Positions 12,690-25,243 are shown, numbered from the stretch's first letter. The stretch: DNA of 64,000 nt from Capsicum annuum (GCF_002878395.1 NC_061115.1:98486799-98550798); one strand, 5' to 3'. Numbers and translations are program-made. The notes: a model not told the origin generated them from the letters alone.

Positions 12690-14220
12690 TCGATTATAAG
12701 AAACTTATGGAAACTCACCTGTCTAATTTGAGGATGAGGTGGATGGATCTCATCCAACTCATAGGATATAGACTCGGTCAAAGGTCGCTACTTCTAATTT
12801 TCCCCATGGAGTTCCATCGGTCACTACTGAATCAACTCTGACAGGTGAGATTCATGCTCAGTCACCCCAAGGATATGTAACTAATGCAAATTTTTGACAT
12901 TCTATTCAACTATTGACCTAGATAGTTACATCTTAGACATAACCATCAAGACCTATTATTATGAGAATGAATAAGGCAAGGTTGAGAAATAGGTAAAGCA
13001 ACAAGTCTCAATATTAAGACTAGGGGAGAGGTCATTGAAATAGTGGTAGAAATGATGGACAATGGTCTAAGAAAGTGAATCTAGGAAGTCCCTAGTTGGT
13101 TGTTAGTTTCCCTTATCCTCAGTGTTCTAGTGATTATTATTTTTTAGTTCGTGAAGCCTAGTCAGCCCCACCCTATCTTTCTGACCGATTTTGTGGCCTG
13201 TTGTACCGTGGTTATTGCTATATGGAGAGGAATCAATTTTTTAGCTATAGTCAATTGGGTCATATAAAGAGGGAGTTTCCCACAAGGATTTCCATTGGGA
13301 AAATAGGATCCCAGTTGCCACTTCTCTAACTTTTGCACCAAGGGGTGATGCTATTCGCTTAGACACTAGCCGATACCATCCATATGATCTCGCTTCCTGA
13401 AAGAACTCTGATGTATCACCTTATATTGTTATTTGTACATTGAGAACTCTTTTTCTATGATGTGTACTACTTGCTTGATCTGAGATCCACTCTATCTTAT
13501 GTGACCCCATTTGTTACTTCATATTTTGGTTTTCATCAAGAGTGTGTTTTATAACCTTTTTACATTTTTACCTTTATAGGTGACTCTATGATTGTTGTGA
13601 GAGTTCTTTAGGAGTGTGTGGTACCTATTGGTACTAAATAAACTATGGTGGATCTCTTTGAATTAGATATGGTAGATTTTAATATCAAATTGAGGATGGA
13701 TTTGTTACACTCATGTTATGCATCTCTAGACTGCCGGACTAATAAGGTTGTCTTTAAGTTCCCTAATGAGTTGGTTATTTAGTTGGAGGGTGGTTCCTTA
13801 GCTCCTAAAGAGAAGTTCATATCATATCTTAGATCTTGGAGATTAATCTCCAATGGACGATTCTATCATGTAGTTTGGGTTGAAGATTCTAAATCGGATG
13901 GTCATTCTTTGCATTTCGTCCCTATGGTGAATGAATTTTCTAAGATCTTCCCTGATGACCTTCCAGGTGTTCCTGCTGATAGGGAGATTTATTTTGGAAT
14001 TGGTTATTCTAAACACTCATTTGATTTCTATTCCTCCGTATACAATGGCTTAGGATATGTTGAAGGAGCTTAAGAAGTAACTAAAGTATCATTTAGATAA
14101 GGGTTTCATCCATCCTAGTGTTTTTCTGTGGGGTTCTTTCATTCTTGTGTGCATAAGAAAGGTGGTTTCCTCCAGGTATATATAGGTTACTGGTATATGA
14201 ATAAGGAAATTTAGGGTGAT
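12690..14220 (+). pseudogene. Ty3/gypsy gag-protease-RT remnant
   Basis: Follows the primer site of LTR-A. A gag zinc-knuckle relic is visible near 13230-13290 (FSYSQLGHIKREFPT), with its cysteines replaced. The aspartic protease region near 13460-13560 reads LLDLRSTLSYVTPFV where the family has LLDPGATLSFVTPY, so the active-site D-(S/T)-G equivalent is altered. Around 13650-13760 come MVDLFELDMVDFN and SCYASLDCRTNKVVF, the protease-RT linker. At 13783-14073 the frame holds FSKIFPDDLPGVPADREIYF, a near-canonical RT N-terminus. Recognisable RT then fades by 14220 (KKGGFLQVYIGYWYMNKE). In-frame stops occur in every block. RNase H and integrase are absent: the following 1.5 kb matches nothing I know, and a LARD begins at 15698. 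Confidence 0.85.
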
Positions 14221-15692
14221 CTCCTCTTGGGGTGGACTATATATGTATATTCTATATGGGTTACTCTATTGGTAGTGCATGATGGTTGATAGACACTAAG
14301 TTTGAACCATAGATTCTGATTTTAGTAATGCGAGTATATTAGTTTTAGAAAAGCTAGGTGAGGGTGTAGGGGTAGATTGGTTGGCTTAGTGGGGTGTGCA
14401 AAAGAGACGAGGTTAATGACTCAGGGGATATAGGAGTGGGAAAGTTGTAACCTAAAGGTCGGAGGTCCAGGTTGAGCTTATGGAGTGGGGCAAAATTATT
14501 GAATGGGTTAGGGCATTGGGTCTGTGAGGGTATGTTGGACCTCTAGTAGAATATGGATAAATAATGTTGTAAGTATAAAATATCCAAGTGTCCCTAGTAA
14601 ATATCCGTAATAATACCCTTTTGAGCGATGTGTTGTGCTTGTAGCTATAGTAAGATGGAGATCAAAGGGCTAATCATAAATTTTCTACTAGCAATGGGCT
14701 TCAAGGGAAAGTCGTAGTGAGTCTACTCCTAATCTAGTGATTCACTCCTATTATGATTAAGAGGGAACTTTGCTAGTGTTGCACGCATTCTAGTAAGTGC
14801 TTATGTCGAATCAAAGGCAATACTGGCCCTCAGAATCCGAGCTTCTAGGTGTTGAAGATATTTTCCATTATACTCATGATTGACATATTCATGTCTTATG
14901 TCACACCTGGTTCTAAGAAACAATAATTTTAAGCAGCAATCCTCGCTTTATGAATCTCGGTTTTACGTTACACTACTAATGTGTATGCAATCGTATTTCA
15001 TCCAGTGCCCAGTCCTAAGGACTCATATTATAGTGTTTTTATGTTGGAGAAATCCTTCATTTATAGAATGGGCAATTGCTTTGGAGTACCTCATGCCTAT
15101 AGTATCGCATCTCATTTATCAGGTCTCACTTTTGGTAGTACGATAGGTAAGATACGTAATGAGAAAGTAAACCCCCCTCTCTCCTTGATGCTTATACTTT
15201 AGATACTTAGTGACACTTCTTCTGTCAATATGGTGTAACCTTGGAAGCATAGTGATGTTTTGGACAAGAGAGTAAATGTCCTTTCTTGTGAAATTCTAGG
15301 GTGACTATTGTAGCTAAGATTATGCGTGTAGATGGAATGATGAGATAGATGTTGTCATACAAAATAGTTGCGGAGGGGAGGCATGGTGAAAACCTTTGTG
15401 ATAGTGATTAAGGGTGTTAATTTTAGTGAGTAAATACATACAATGGGTGTAGTAGAGATGGGCTGGAGCGTGGTGATTGGTAGGTACTCAACCATTGTGT
15501 CATGCAGCCAAAGCTCCTTGATTAACAACCGAGGCTTCTTGATTGTAGTGATAGAGGGGGTAGTAGTATCGCAGTGGTGTAGAGTATAGGGTCCCATGGC
15601 TTTCACTGACACCTTTAACTTCCAATTATCCTTTAACATGGGATGGATGTACGATGATACTCAAGCCCTCTAGTTATGTGTTTTGGGGGGCA
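14221..15692. other. Unrecognised interior of the LTR-A element
   Basis: Between the RT remnant and the LARD. Several 60-95 codon frames exist on both strands (14880-15146, 14981-15202 and 15355-15639 minus), but none shows a retroelement motif I know. A faint SINE-like region lies at 14375-14475: TTGGCTTAGTGG resembles a pol III A box, and TAACCTAAAGGTCGGAGGTC resembles the B-box surroundings of plant tRNA-derived SINEs. The A-B spacing is too long for a clean call. GTTGG at 15693-15697 is the left target duplication of the LARD. Confidence 0.35.
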
Positions 15693-15697
15693 GTTGG

Positions 15698-18600
15698 TGT
15701 ATCACCCCGATTTTCTGAACCAAAATGCTTCACAATGCTTATGAACCCAAAGGACCTCAAGCTAACCCATGACTGATATTTATACCTGTATACTACATAA
15801 TATAACATAAAAATGCAGAAACATGTACTAATGGCCATAAGGTTCAACTAAATAAACATCTGATCAGAACAATATCTAAAAATGGTATAATAATACCAAA
15901 CCAAATCTGAAATGCTATAGTATCAAAAGACTCTAAACTGTCTAAATATGGACTTGATGGGACATGTCCCCAATTAACTCTTAACTACTGAAATAAATTG
16001 AAAACTAAAGTGGTAATGAAATCATCGTGTCCTCGAAATATAAGAGCTTACTTCTAACTCTGACTGCTGATACTGGAATGTACTACTAATCTAGAGCTCA
16101 TGCTTTTGAACCTATTGTGTAAAATAAGAGAAAGCACCATAGCACAAATGCGTCAGTACGACTGACTATATTGAGTATACGAGTGAGGTAGGCTAAATGC
16201 AAAGGGTTATATTCATGAACAATGCTGACTAATATGAATATGATAATACTTACATACATGAGAAACTATAACTGAACTCATAATGATACTGACTACTGAG
16301 TGTAAATACTGACATCATGACTTCACTAACACTGAGGTACTGCATAGATAAATGACTATTTTGACAATTCAAATTATGAAGAACTGGTCTATTTGACTAT
16401 GTCTAACAGTCCTGAAATAGATTACTGAGTATATAAATCATTAATAAGTAAGAAACTAACACTGTATGGCTAAATACTGAGGGAATAATGCTATGCTACT
16501 AATACATGAATAACTGTGTATGACAGTCCTGATTATGAAGGACTGGTGTGGTCGACTATATATTTTCCATCCATGAATATGAGAAACTGAAATTCTTGAC
16601 CGTATCAGATAGTTATGAAGATGGATACTGGTAATATGAGTTAAGAGAACTGGTAAAAATGATAACATGAGTGACTGTATCTTACAGTCCTGAATATGGG
16701 GGAACTAGCTGAGTTTTACATTGTATCTGAGTTGACTGTATCTGACAGTCCTGATATTCTGAAGAACTATTTGAGTTTATTAATGAAACTGAGATTGAGA
16801 TTGAAACTAAGACTATGAGAGGTAATCATATAATCCACATGCCCCAAAACTAAACAGGTAGGGTCTAATCATTGCCTTGATTGGAAGGATGTCAATACCG
16901 TGCCATGGGAAGAGACAACATTTGAGTAACCCTATTCTGTTTTTAGGAGCTTATTCCGTCTGCCCTACTATCAGGTAAACTCAAAAGAGATGCATTAGCC
17001 CTATGGTTACGTAGTTTTTGAATTCAAGGATTATTTCTAGGAATCTCACCCTCTGACTGTGCTAGGTGAGTCCCCATCCTTGGGTTCACTCGGTCATGAA
17101 TCCTACACCCAACTGAAAGACACTGAACTGATTAGCTGAGCTAAACTGATTAATTGAACTAATGTCAATGGGATGTTTAGCGGAGCGAAACTGATTTTAA
17201 TGGATTTTGATGACTGACAGAATGTACTAAGTTCTGAGGAATGATTGAGAGTACTAAAGTTACAGAGAGTAACTACGAATACTGAGGTTTCTGAGGTTAC
17301 TGAGCACTGAGATTACTTAGATTACTAGACTACTGAGATTACTGAGATTTCTGAGTTTTCCTGAGTCACATGACTGATTGATTTTTATATATCATGTCTT
17401 GAATGACAGTATCATGAAAACATGACATGGTTCTAGGCATACAACTATATTTTTTGGGTACAAGTACCCCCAGGACTCGATAGAAAGAAACTGACTCACA
17501 TGACTGACTTGATCGTAAGAATAACATTCATAATTCATAATACCATAAATAGGGGATTTCATACTACTAATGGTTATCATATTCTTGAACATAGAAGATA
17601 ATTCATATAACATGTACATACTTGCATGGTTCTAATTTCATGAGCATTCCATAGTACAACAACAATACATGACAATTTGCATGGAATTCATGTTGAGTGA
17701 TAAGGGAGAATGGGCTTGTCCTTTAAGTTCTATTTAGCTAAAATACACGATTTCTAGTCTCTTAGGTATTTTATTAAACACCTTGCATGCACCACTTGGG
17801 GCATAGTTTTATTCATGAAATCAACCACCCAAATCACCCAAAGTTCATATATTTCAATTAGAATGCCATCCTAGATTCATACAAACCTATAAAGATTTTA
17901 TCTTAACATCATTCATCATACAAACAAGACGAAAAATCAAATCAAAACATAAAAAATCAAGGCATACAGTTTAAAATAAGGTTCTTGGACTTCATGGACG
18001 AAAGGAGTCCATGAATGAACACACGCATACCTTAGTTCTTATTTAAGTGAAGATTGACGAAGAGATTCTTGGAATTTGATGGTAGAATTTTTTTGCACTT
18101 GAATCTTCTATGAAAAACCCTAATGTGTTCTTGAGAGGATTTTGATGAAAAAGAGTATATTTTGGTAAATTAATGGATTAATTCCATGTTTATAGAATAT
18201 AATAGGGGTGGGAAGATTACCCAAATGCCCCTCTAGATGCGTCTTTTAATTTCTGTGAAATTTCTCGATTTGGGCACCCGGCGCGATGCGGAGACATTGC
18301 GTTGACACTTGTTTATGACCTAGAAACTCACCGTGATGTGGTGGAATCATGGAGATACACTGGAAATTGACAAACTTTATTTTGTCTTACGGCGCGACGC
18401 GCCACTGACTGAAATGACACTACTGAAACTTTAAATCACCATAACTTCTTCATCGGGTGTGTGTTTTAGGCAAATTTGGTATCGACAGAAAGATTTTTCA
18501 ACTCTCTACAATTTCAAGGGTTTCAATCCTCCAAAATAACACCTATAAAACAAGTTATTCTCATTCAAATATGACATATGTGAAATCACAAATGAAAATT

Positions 18601-18792
18601 TGGTGAATTCAAAAGTTTTTAGCTTGGCTTAATCTAAGTGACTTTTATGAACATGATTAACACATCAGAAGCTCTATTATCACTAGGATACTCATCACAA
18701 TTCATTTACTTAAATATGAATCATAGGATAGGAGGTTTCATGTGTAGGAACAGTGGTTTATTTTCTAGCTTAGAAATATATAGGGTATTACA
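15698..18792 (-). repeat. 3' LTR of the LARD-like element
   Basis: In plus-strand coordinates it runs from TGTATCACCCC to GGGTATTACA, so both ends have the TG...CA form in element orientation. It contains diverged tandem copies of CTGACAGTCCTGA at about 16400-16760, a degenerate ACTGAGATT run at 17280-17370, and a CpG-rich block with GGCGCGATGCGG and CGGCGCGACGCG at 18278-18402. The 221-codon-free sequence has no credible protein. The polypurine tract abuts at 18793. Confidence 0.88.
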
Positions 18793-18807
18793 ATATCTCC
18801 CCCTTAG
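18793..18807 (-). other. Polypurine tract of the LARD-like element
   Basis: On the minus strand: CTAAGGGGGAGATAT immediately before the TGTAATACCC LTR start, preceded by CATTCGAGGATGAATGTTC. This is the standard plus-strand priming context of plant gypsy elements. Confidence 0.88.
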
Positions 18808-21700
18808 GAACATTCATCCTCGAATGAGACTGACTAAGAGGGGAGAAAATACAAACTGGAGTACGTACAATACATACACTACTGAAACCTGGGTTCATGA
18901 CTGACTTGACTAAAAACTGAGCATATCGTACTGAACATGCATATCTGATGCATGGGTAAATGATTTATGAATGAAGGACTGAGTGTTCTGATGAACTAAG
19001 TTTCGCAGAATGAAAATGCATATGTGATGCAAAAATTTATAAGATGAATCCGTGCATATCTAATGCATGATTATATGGCTGACATGATACATGAATGCAT
19101 CACTGGAAGTGCTGATAAGCTGATCACGCATATTTGATGCGTCAATATCTGACAGAACTGACTTACGGACATGCAACTAAATGTGAAATGGTAAAGGTAC
19201 AAAGTTTGAACTGAAAGCTGAGAATTGAACATGATACCAAGTTTGATACTGAAATTTGAACATGGGAATGAGTAAGCTCAAACAAGACTATTACCTTGAA
19301 TTGAAAAAACTAATGAGTCTGAGATTAATTACTGAATATACATGAGCGGGAACATAAGAACATAACCGAGTCTAGAATGTGATACATGAACTGAACTGAG
19401 ACATTGATTACATGGCTTACAACTAAGTTTTGAAGTTAGAGGGTTGGCACGTAAGTAATACTCCCTCCAAGACAGATTCATCGAAGAAAATGACATGTTT
19501 AAATAATACAATTTCAAGGGTTGTAGTGTATCTCCCCCTTGGAACACTATGTCCCTTGAAGGATACTGGTTTGACCTTGCTGAGATATTGAGAAAGTTGA
19601 GGTAATCCTTAAGGCACGTAGGAACAAAATCATAACTGATTATTGGAGATCTGAAACTGAAGCGTGATGTATGAATGCACAGAAATACTGACTTATCGAA
19701 TTAACTAAGTAACTGGTAGCTAAATACTGGGTATGGAAGACTAAATTATACTTAATCTAAATAGTTAGGCTGAGGTCATAAAATATTATGCATATGAGAA
19801 GGGACTCACTAAGTAACATGAGGTAACTAATCGTGGATTTCATGAAAGCTATACTGTTTAAAAAAATGCAGGACCAAGCATATTGCATGACTTGGAAACA
19901 TTCCATAGACTGAGTTATTGAAATACCTATAACTGAATAGTTGATAACTATACACTATGGTAAAGAAAGTCCAAAAGGGAATTAAATTTATGACCTAAAT
20001 ACTGATCTGAAGCTAACACTATAACTTAAGACTGTAACTGGGATCCATACTGGAACTAAATATTGGGTCCTGATAGCTAAATACTGAAACTGAGGTTTAG
20101 ACTTATACTGAAGTGCTTAATTCTGAGATTGAACACTAATTACTGAGTGTTGAGTACTGAAATTGTAACTAAGATGGCAACTGAGTTATGATAGTCGTAT
20201 AATGAAGGCTGACATAAGTCAAGGATCTGAATACTCATTCACACTCTGAATTTTCCTAATCTCTAATTACTACCCTCTTGCTAGCCCTTTGCTTCCATAC
20301 TAACAGGATATTCAAGCCTATCTTCGTATCGACACCCTCATATAAAATATGCATACAACAGTCTGCCCTTAACATAGAACATTAACTTTCTCCCATCAAA
20401 GTGACTGCTCACCATAACAATAATCCACAAGGAGAGCTTTTTGAAGGATTAAATCAGGAGGACTTGAAGCATGAATAGATACTGACTGAATTTGACACAT
20501 GAATGAAACTTGAGAAATGGAATATCTGTGGCATAAATTTACCAAAAAGGTCTGGACTGAGGATATGCATGACATAGTTTGGATTTATCTGATCAGTGGA
20601 GGTATAGTATGAGTAATGGAAACTGAGTATACTGGGGAGCATGGTACGTGTATATGAGTGATTATCTATATGACTTGAGTCTGGAATTTCTAAGTTTGTA
20701 GATCATGATTCGTAACACTGAGTGAGCTGGAACTGAACAACCTATGCTAGGAATTGAAAGCACACATGATTCTATATTAGGCGTGTGAACTTAAGCTGTA
20801 TTCATGGAATCTGAGACATGAAGCATGTATAGGCATTATGCTTACTGAAGTATGAAGCTTTATGCTGAGATAAGGATGGGTCGAGAATCGTCTTCCCAAA
20901 CTTTTTTTCTGTACTTACTGACACTGCTTCTGGAATCTGAGAGCTTGACTAGGTTACATGATCTATCATCTTGCCTTTAGTTTAAAGCCATCATCATAAG
21001 CTTGTGAACACTAATTAATCTCTAAAATGAACTGTAATCTTAATCACATACTTATACTCTGTCAAACACATACTTGCCTTACTAAGCCCATTATCTGCCT
21101 TTGTTCCCTCACATACTACTAATATCACATTCATACCTTCATGCTTAATTTCAAGTCAATAAACTTAAATTTCTAACTCACACAGTTTAAGCCTACTGAT
21201 TCGTTCTGGAATAACTATCCCTATGAATACATAGTCTGATCAAACTGGATGATATATTCGAACTCTACTACTGTTAACTCTTGAGTTTATGCTTAAAATG
21301 TTAGGTCTATGCTATCATAAGATTCTGAGAAGGGATCAGATGGAATATCTAAATCAGGGTTCGAGAACAAGTTCTCATGATCATAAATAAGATCCGTACA
21401 ATTTTGGAACATAAGGGAACTGTGGGATACTATCTGAGAAAGCCCTCTCTTTTGGACTTTAGCTTCATTATTTCCGTTACCTTAAAAGTAAGGTAAAGTT
21501 GACATGAGGAGAGCATGATGTGAATTTGCATGGGTTCCTTAGAGAACCTAGCTATAGCCTGATCTAAGACATGAAAGAAGAGAAATTGTTCCTAAAATAT
21601 CTCATAGTCTCCTACACATAAGTGTGGTTGACAACACATGCATGTACAAGACTCTACTAGATGTGGCTTTCAGACTTCCTTGGACTATATTGAACCTTAG

Positions 21701-21713
21701 GATTTGATACCAA
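21701..21713 (-). other. Primer binding site of the LARD-like element
   Basis: On the minus strand the LTR end GGGTGTTACA is followed, after a three-base spacer, by TTGGTATCAAATC. This is the tRNA-iMet complement with G replaced by A. It fixes the element orientation and the inner end of the 5' LTR. Confidence 0.88.
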
Positions 21714-21716
21714 GTA

Positions 21717-24700
21717 TGTAACACCCTAATTTTCTGAATCTGAATGCTACACTGTGCTTATGACCCAGAATGACCATAAGCTAACCCATGACAGATATCT
21801 GTACTTGTATACTGCATAATATAAAAAAAAAATGCAGAAATATATACTGAATGGACATAATGTTTAACTGAATAAACATCTAATAAGAACAATATCTACA
21901 AATAGTATAATAATACCAAACAAAATCTAAAATAACTATCTGACATACTATAGTCTGGTAAGCCTCTAAACTGTCTGAATAAGGAGTTGATGGGACATAT
22001 CCCCAACTAACTCCAACTACTAAAATAAACTAAAAACTAAAGTGGTAGTGAAATCATCATGTCCTCAAAATATGAGGACATACTTCTAACTCTGAGTGTT
22101 GATACTGGAATCCACTACTGATCTGGGTCTCGTGCCTTTGAACCTACGGTGTAACATAAGATAAAGAACCATAACGCAAATACATCTGTATGACTGAATA
22201 TACTGAGTATATGAGTGAGGTAGGCTAAATGCAAAGGGTTATATGTATGAACAATGCTGACTGATATGAATATGAGAATACATGCATATATAAGAAACTA
22301 TAACTAAACTCGTGATGATACTGACCACTGAGTCTGAATACTGACATCATGACTTTACTGACAAAAAGGTACTGCATAGATAAATGACTATTTTGACAGT
22401 TTGAATTATGAAGAACTGGTCTATTTGACTGTGTTTAATAGTCCTGAAACTGAATACTGAGTGTATAAATCACTAATATGTGAGGAACTAATACTAAGGG
22501 ACTAGTTATATATTACTGATACATGAATAACTAAGTATGATAGTCCTGATTATGAAGGATTGGTCTGGTCAACTATATCCGATAGTCTAATTATAAAGTA
22601 TTAATCTGATTAATTATATCTGGAAGCCATGAATATAAGGAACCGAAATGGTTGACCGTATCTGACAGTAATGATGATAGATACTGGTAATATGAGTTTA
22701 GAGAACTGGTAATAATGATAACATGAGAGACTATATCTTACTATTCTGAATGTGGTAGAATTAGCTAAGTTCCGTATTGTATCTGAGTTGATTGTATTTG
22801 ACAGTCCTGATATTCAGAAGAACTATCTGAGTCTATTACTGAAATTGAGACTAAGATAAAAACTGAGACAGTGAGAGGTAATTATCTAACCGACATGCCC
22901 TAGAACTGAACTGGTGGGGTCCAATATTTGCCCTGATTTGAAGGGTTTCAATACCATGCCATGGGTGGAGACAATATGTCAGTAACCCTATTCTATTTTA
23001 AGGTGCTTATTTCATCTGCCCTACCATCAGGTAAACTCAAAATAGATGCACTATCCCTATAGGTAGGGACATCTCAACCTACGCTGGCTACGTAGTTCTG
23101 GAATGCAAGGATTACTTCTAGGAATCTCACACTTTGACTATGGTAGGTGAGTCCCGGTCCTTAGGCTTACTCGATGCTGAATCCTACTCCTAACTGAAAG
23201 ACACTGAACTAAATAGCTAAACTGAACTGATTAACTAAACTAATGTTAGTGGGATTGTTTAGCGGAGCTAAACTAAGTTTACTGGATTTCGATAACTGAT
23301 GGAATATTCTGAGTTATGAGGATTGATTGAGAGTACTGAAGTTACTGAGATTAACTGTGAATACAGAGGTTGCTGAGGTTACTGAGCAATGAGATTACTG
23401 AGATTACTGGACAACTGAGATTACTAAGATTTTTGAGTTTTCCTGGGTCACATGACTGACTAATTTCTATAGATCATGGCTTGAATGAGAGTATCGTGAA
23501 AACATGATATGGATCTAGGCATACAACAATATTTTTTGGGTACAAGTACCCCCAGGACTCGATGGAACGAAACTGACACACATGACTGACTTGATCGTAA
23601 TAATAACATTCATAATTCATAATATCATAAATAGGGGATTTCATACTACACATGGTTATCATATTCTTGAACAAGGAAGATACTGCATATAACATGTACA
23701 TACTTGCATGGCTATAATTTCATGATCATTCCATAGTTCAACAACAATACATGACAATTTGCATAGAATTCATGTTGAGTCAGAAGGGATAGAGTATGGG
23801 CTTTTCTTTTAAGTTCTATTTAGCTAAAATACATAATTTATAGTCTCTTAGGTATTTTATCAAACACCATGCATGCACCACTTTGGTCATAGGTTTATTC
23901 ATGAATTAAACCACCCAAATCACCCAAAGTTTATTTATTTCAACTAACATGCCAACCTAGTTTCATACAAACCCATAAAGATTATATCTTAACAACATTA
24001 AGTACATAAACAAGATCAACAATCAAATCAAAACACAAAAAATCATGGCATATAGTGTATAGTAGGGTTCTTGGACTTCATGGACGAAAGGAGTCCATGA
24101 ATGAACACACGCATACCTAAGTTCTTGATTTAGTGAAGATTGACGGACAGATTCTTCGAATTTTATGGTAGAATTTGCTTGAACTTAAATCTTCTATGAA
24201 AAACCTTAATGTATTCTTGAGAGGATTTTGATGAAAAAGAGTATGTTTTTCGTAAAATAATAGAATAATTCCATGTTTATGGAATATATATAGGGGTGAG
24301 AAGATGACCCAAATGCTCTTCTAGATGCGTCTTTTAATTTCTGTGAAACTTTCCCGATTTGGGCCCTTGACGTGATGTGGAGACATCGTGTTGCCACTTG
24401 TTTATAACTTAGAAAATCACCGTGACGTGGTGGAATTGTGGAGAGACACTGGAAATTGACAAACATCATTTTGTCTTACGGCAAGATGTGCCACTAACTA
24501 AAATGACACTGCTAAAACATTAAATCACCATAACTTCTTCACCGGGTATTCGTTTTAGGCAAATTTTGTCTCGACGGAAATATTATTCAATTATATACAA
24601 TTTGGAGGCTATAAATCTTCAAAAATACCACCTATAAACCAAGTTATGCTCATTAAAAGATGACCTATATGAAATCACACACGAAAATTTGGTGGATTCA

Positions 24701-24881
24701 AAAGTTCTTAGCTTGGCTTACTCTAAGTGACTCTTATGAACATTCTTAATATATCATACGTTCTATTATTACTAGGATACTTATCCTAATTCATGTACTC
24801 AAATATGAATCATAGGATAGGAGGCTTCATACATAGGAACAATGGTTCATTTTCTAGCTTAGAAATATACAAGGTATTACT
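21717..24881 (-). repeat. 5' LTR of the LARD-like element
   Basis: Direct-repeat partner of 15698-18792. The two share the complete order of landmarks, including the CAGTCCTGA repeats (22433-22815), the ACTGAGATT run (23340-23450) and GTACCCCCAGGACTCGAT. The outer terminus reads GGTATTACT instead of TTACA and abuts GTTGG. The CpG block seen in the partner at 18278-18402 has here largely lost its CpGs (CTTGACGTGATGTGG, CGGCAAGATGTGCC at 24361-24495). Confidence 0.88.
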
Positions 24882-24886
24882 GTTGG

Positions 24887-25243
24887 GATATTAAAATAGA
24901 GGAGTGTTGTCTTCCTATTGAATTCTTAGTAAAGGGTGTGGCCGTATTTTGGTAATATTATAATAGATTCATGGGTTGTGTAGTAAGAGGCTACTTAGGA
25001 AGCTGAAGATGACATGAAGCCCAAGTATCCCCATTTTCTCTCTATTTCAGATAATTGTGCTTAAAAGTGTGTATGAATTCTTAACATCTCTGTTGTCTGT
25101 CCCGGTTAAAGAAAATAGTGATTCCTTAATATCTTTTTTTATAACTTCATTAAAGGGGAGTTTGATGGGTAGTATTGTGTTGAGACCGTGCTTGTGCTTA
25201 CCTTTAACCGTTACTTAGGGACGATGATCCTAGTAGGGAAGTC
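24887..25243 (+). mobile_element. Interior end and polypurine region before LTR-B
   Basis: 357 bases between the LARD target duplication and LTR-B. The last part, GGGACGATGATCCTAGTAGG then GAAGTC, is a worn version of the GAGGACGAATGATCC...GGGGGAG block that precedes plant gypsy 3' LTRs. That makes LTR-B a 3' LTR in plus orientation, in phase with LTR-A. No protein motif was seen. Confidence 0.6.

Larger units (their letters stand above)
18793..21716 (-). mobile_element. Non-coding interior of the LARD-like element
   Basis: 2.9 kb with no retroelement protein motif in six frames; the longest frames are under 95 codons and low in complexity. Two structured features stand out. Four copies of a near-palindromic 14-mer, GCATATCTGATGCA and variants, start at 18939, 19018, 19054 and 19138. 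A second polypurine-like block at 19528-19548 copies the TATCTCCCCCTTGGAACA pattern of the true tract. The 20230-20430 and 20980-21250 stretches are pyrimidine-rich on the plus strand and could be worn coding relics, but I could not match them. Confidence 0.75.
15698..24881 (-). mobile_element. Non-autonomous large-LTR element (LARD-like), structurally complete
   Basis: It has all cis-acting parts of an LTR retrotransposon in the right order on the minus strand: 5' LTR (24881 down to 21717), primer site (21713-21701), interior, polypurine tract (18807-18793) and 3' LTR (18792 down to 15698). The flanks are a perfect 5 bp duplication, GTTGG at 15693-15697 and 24882-24886. LTRs are 3095 and 3165 bases, and the interior 2924. 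No gag, protease, RT, RNase H or integrase motif was found in any frame of the interior. LTRs near 3-4.5 kb with a short non-coding interior define LARDs, which are mobilised by proteins made elsewhere, in plants usually by gypsy partners. The LTRs look about 90% identical in the blocks I compared, so the insertion is old. It lies within the plus-strand gypsy DNA between LTR-A and LTR-B. Confidence 0.88.

Noticed and set aside
15355..15639. 94-codon minus-strand frame rich in T, I and P
   Set aside because: No homologous motif, opposite to the gypsy coding strand, and bounded by sequence without a gene-like context.
17392..17619. Paired minus-strand frames with similar proteins at 17392-17619 and 23474-23701 (75 codons each)
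   Set aside because: They are similar because they sit at the same place in the two LARD LTRs. LTR position, lack of domain and M/Y/S-rich composition argue against a gene, though a frame open in both copies merits noting.
19329..19547. 72-codon frame in the LARD interior as a possible gag remnant
   Set aside because: It starts within the second polypurine-like block and has no zinc knuckle or gag motif; treated as chance.
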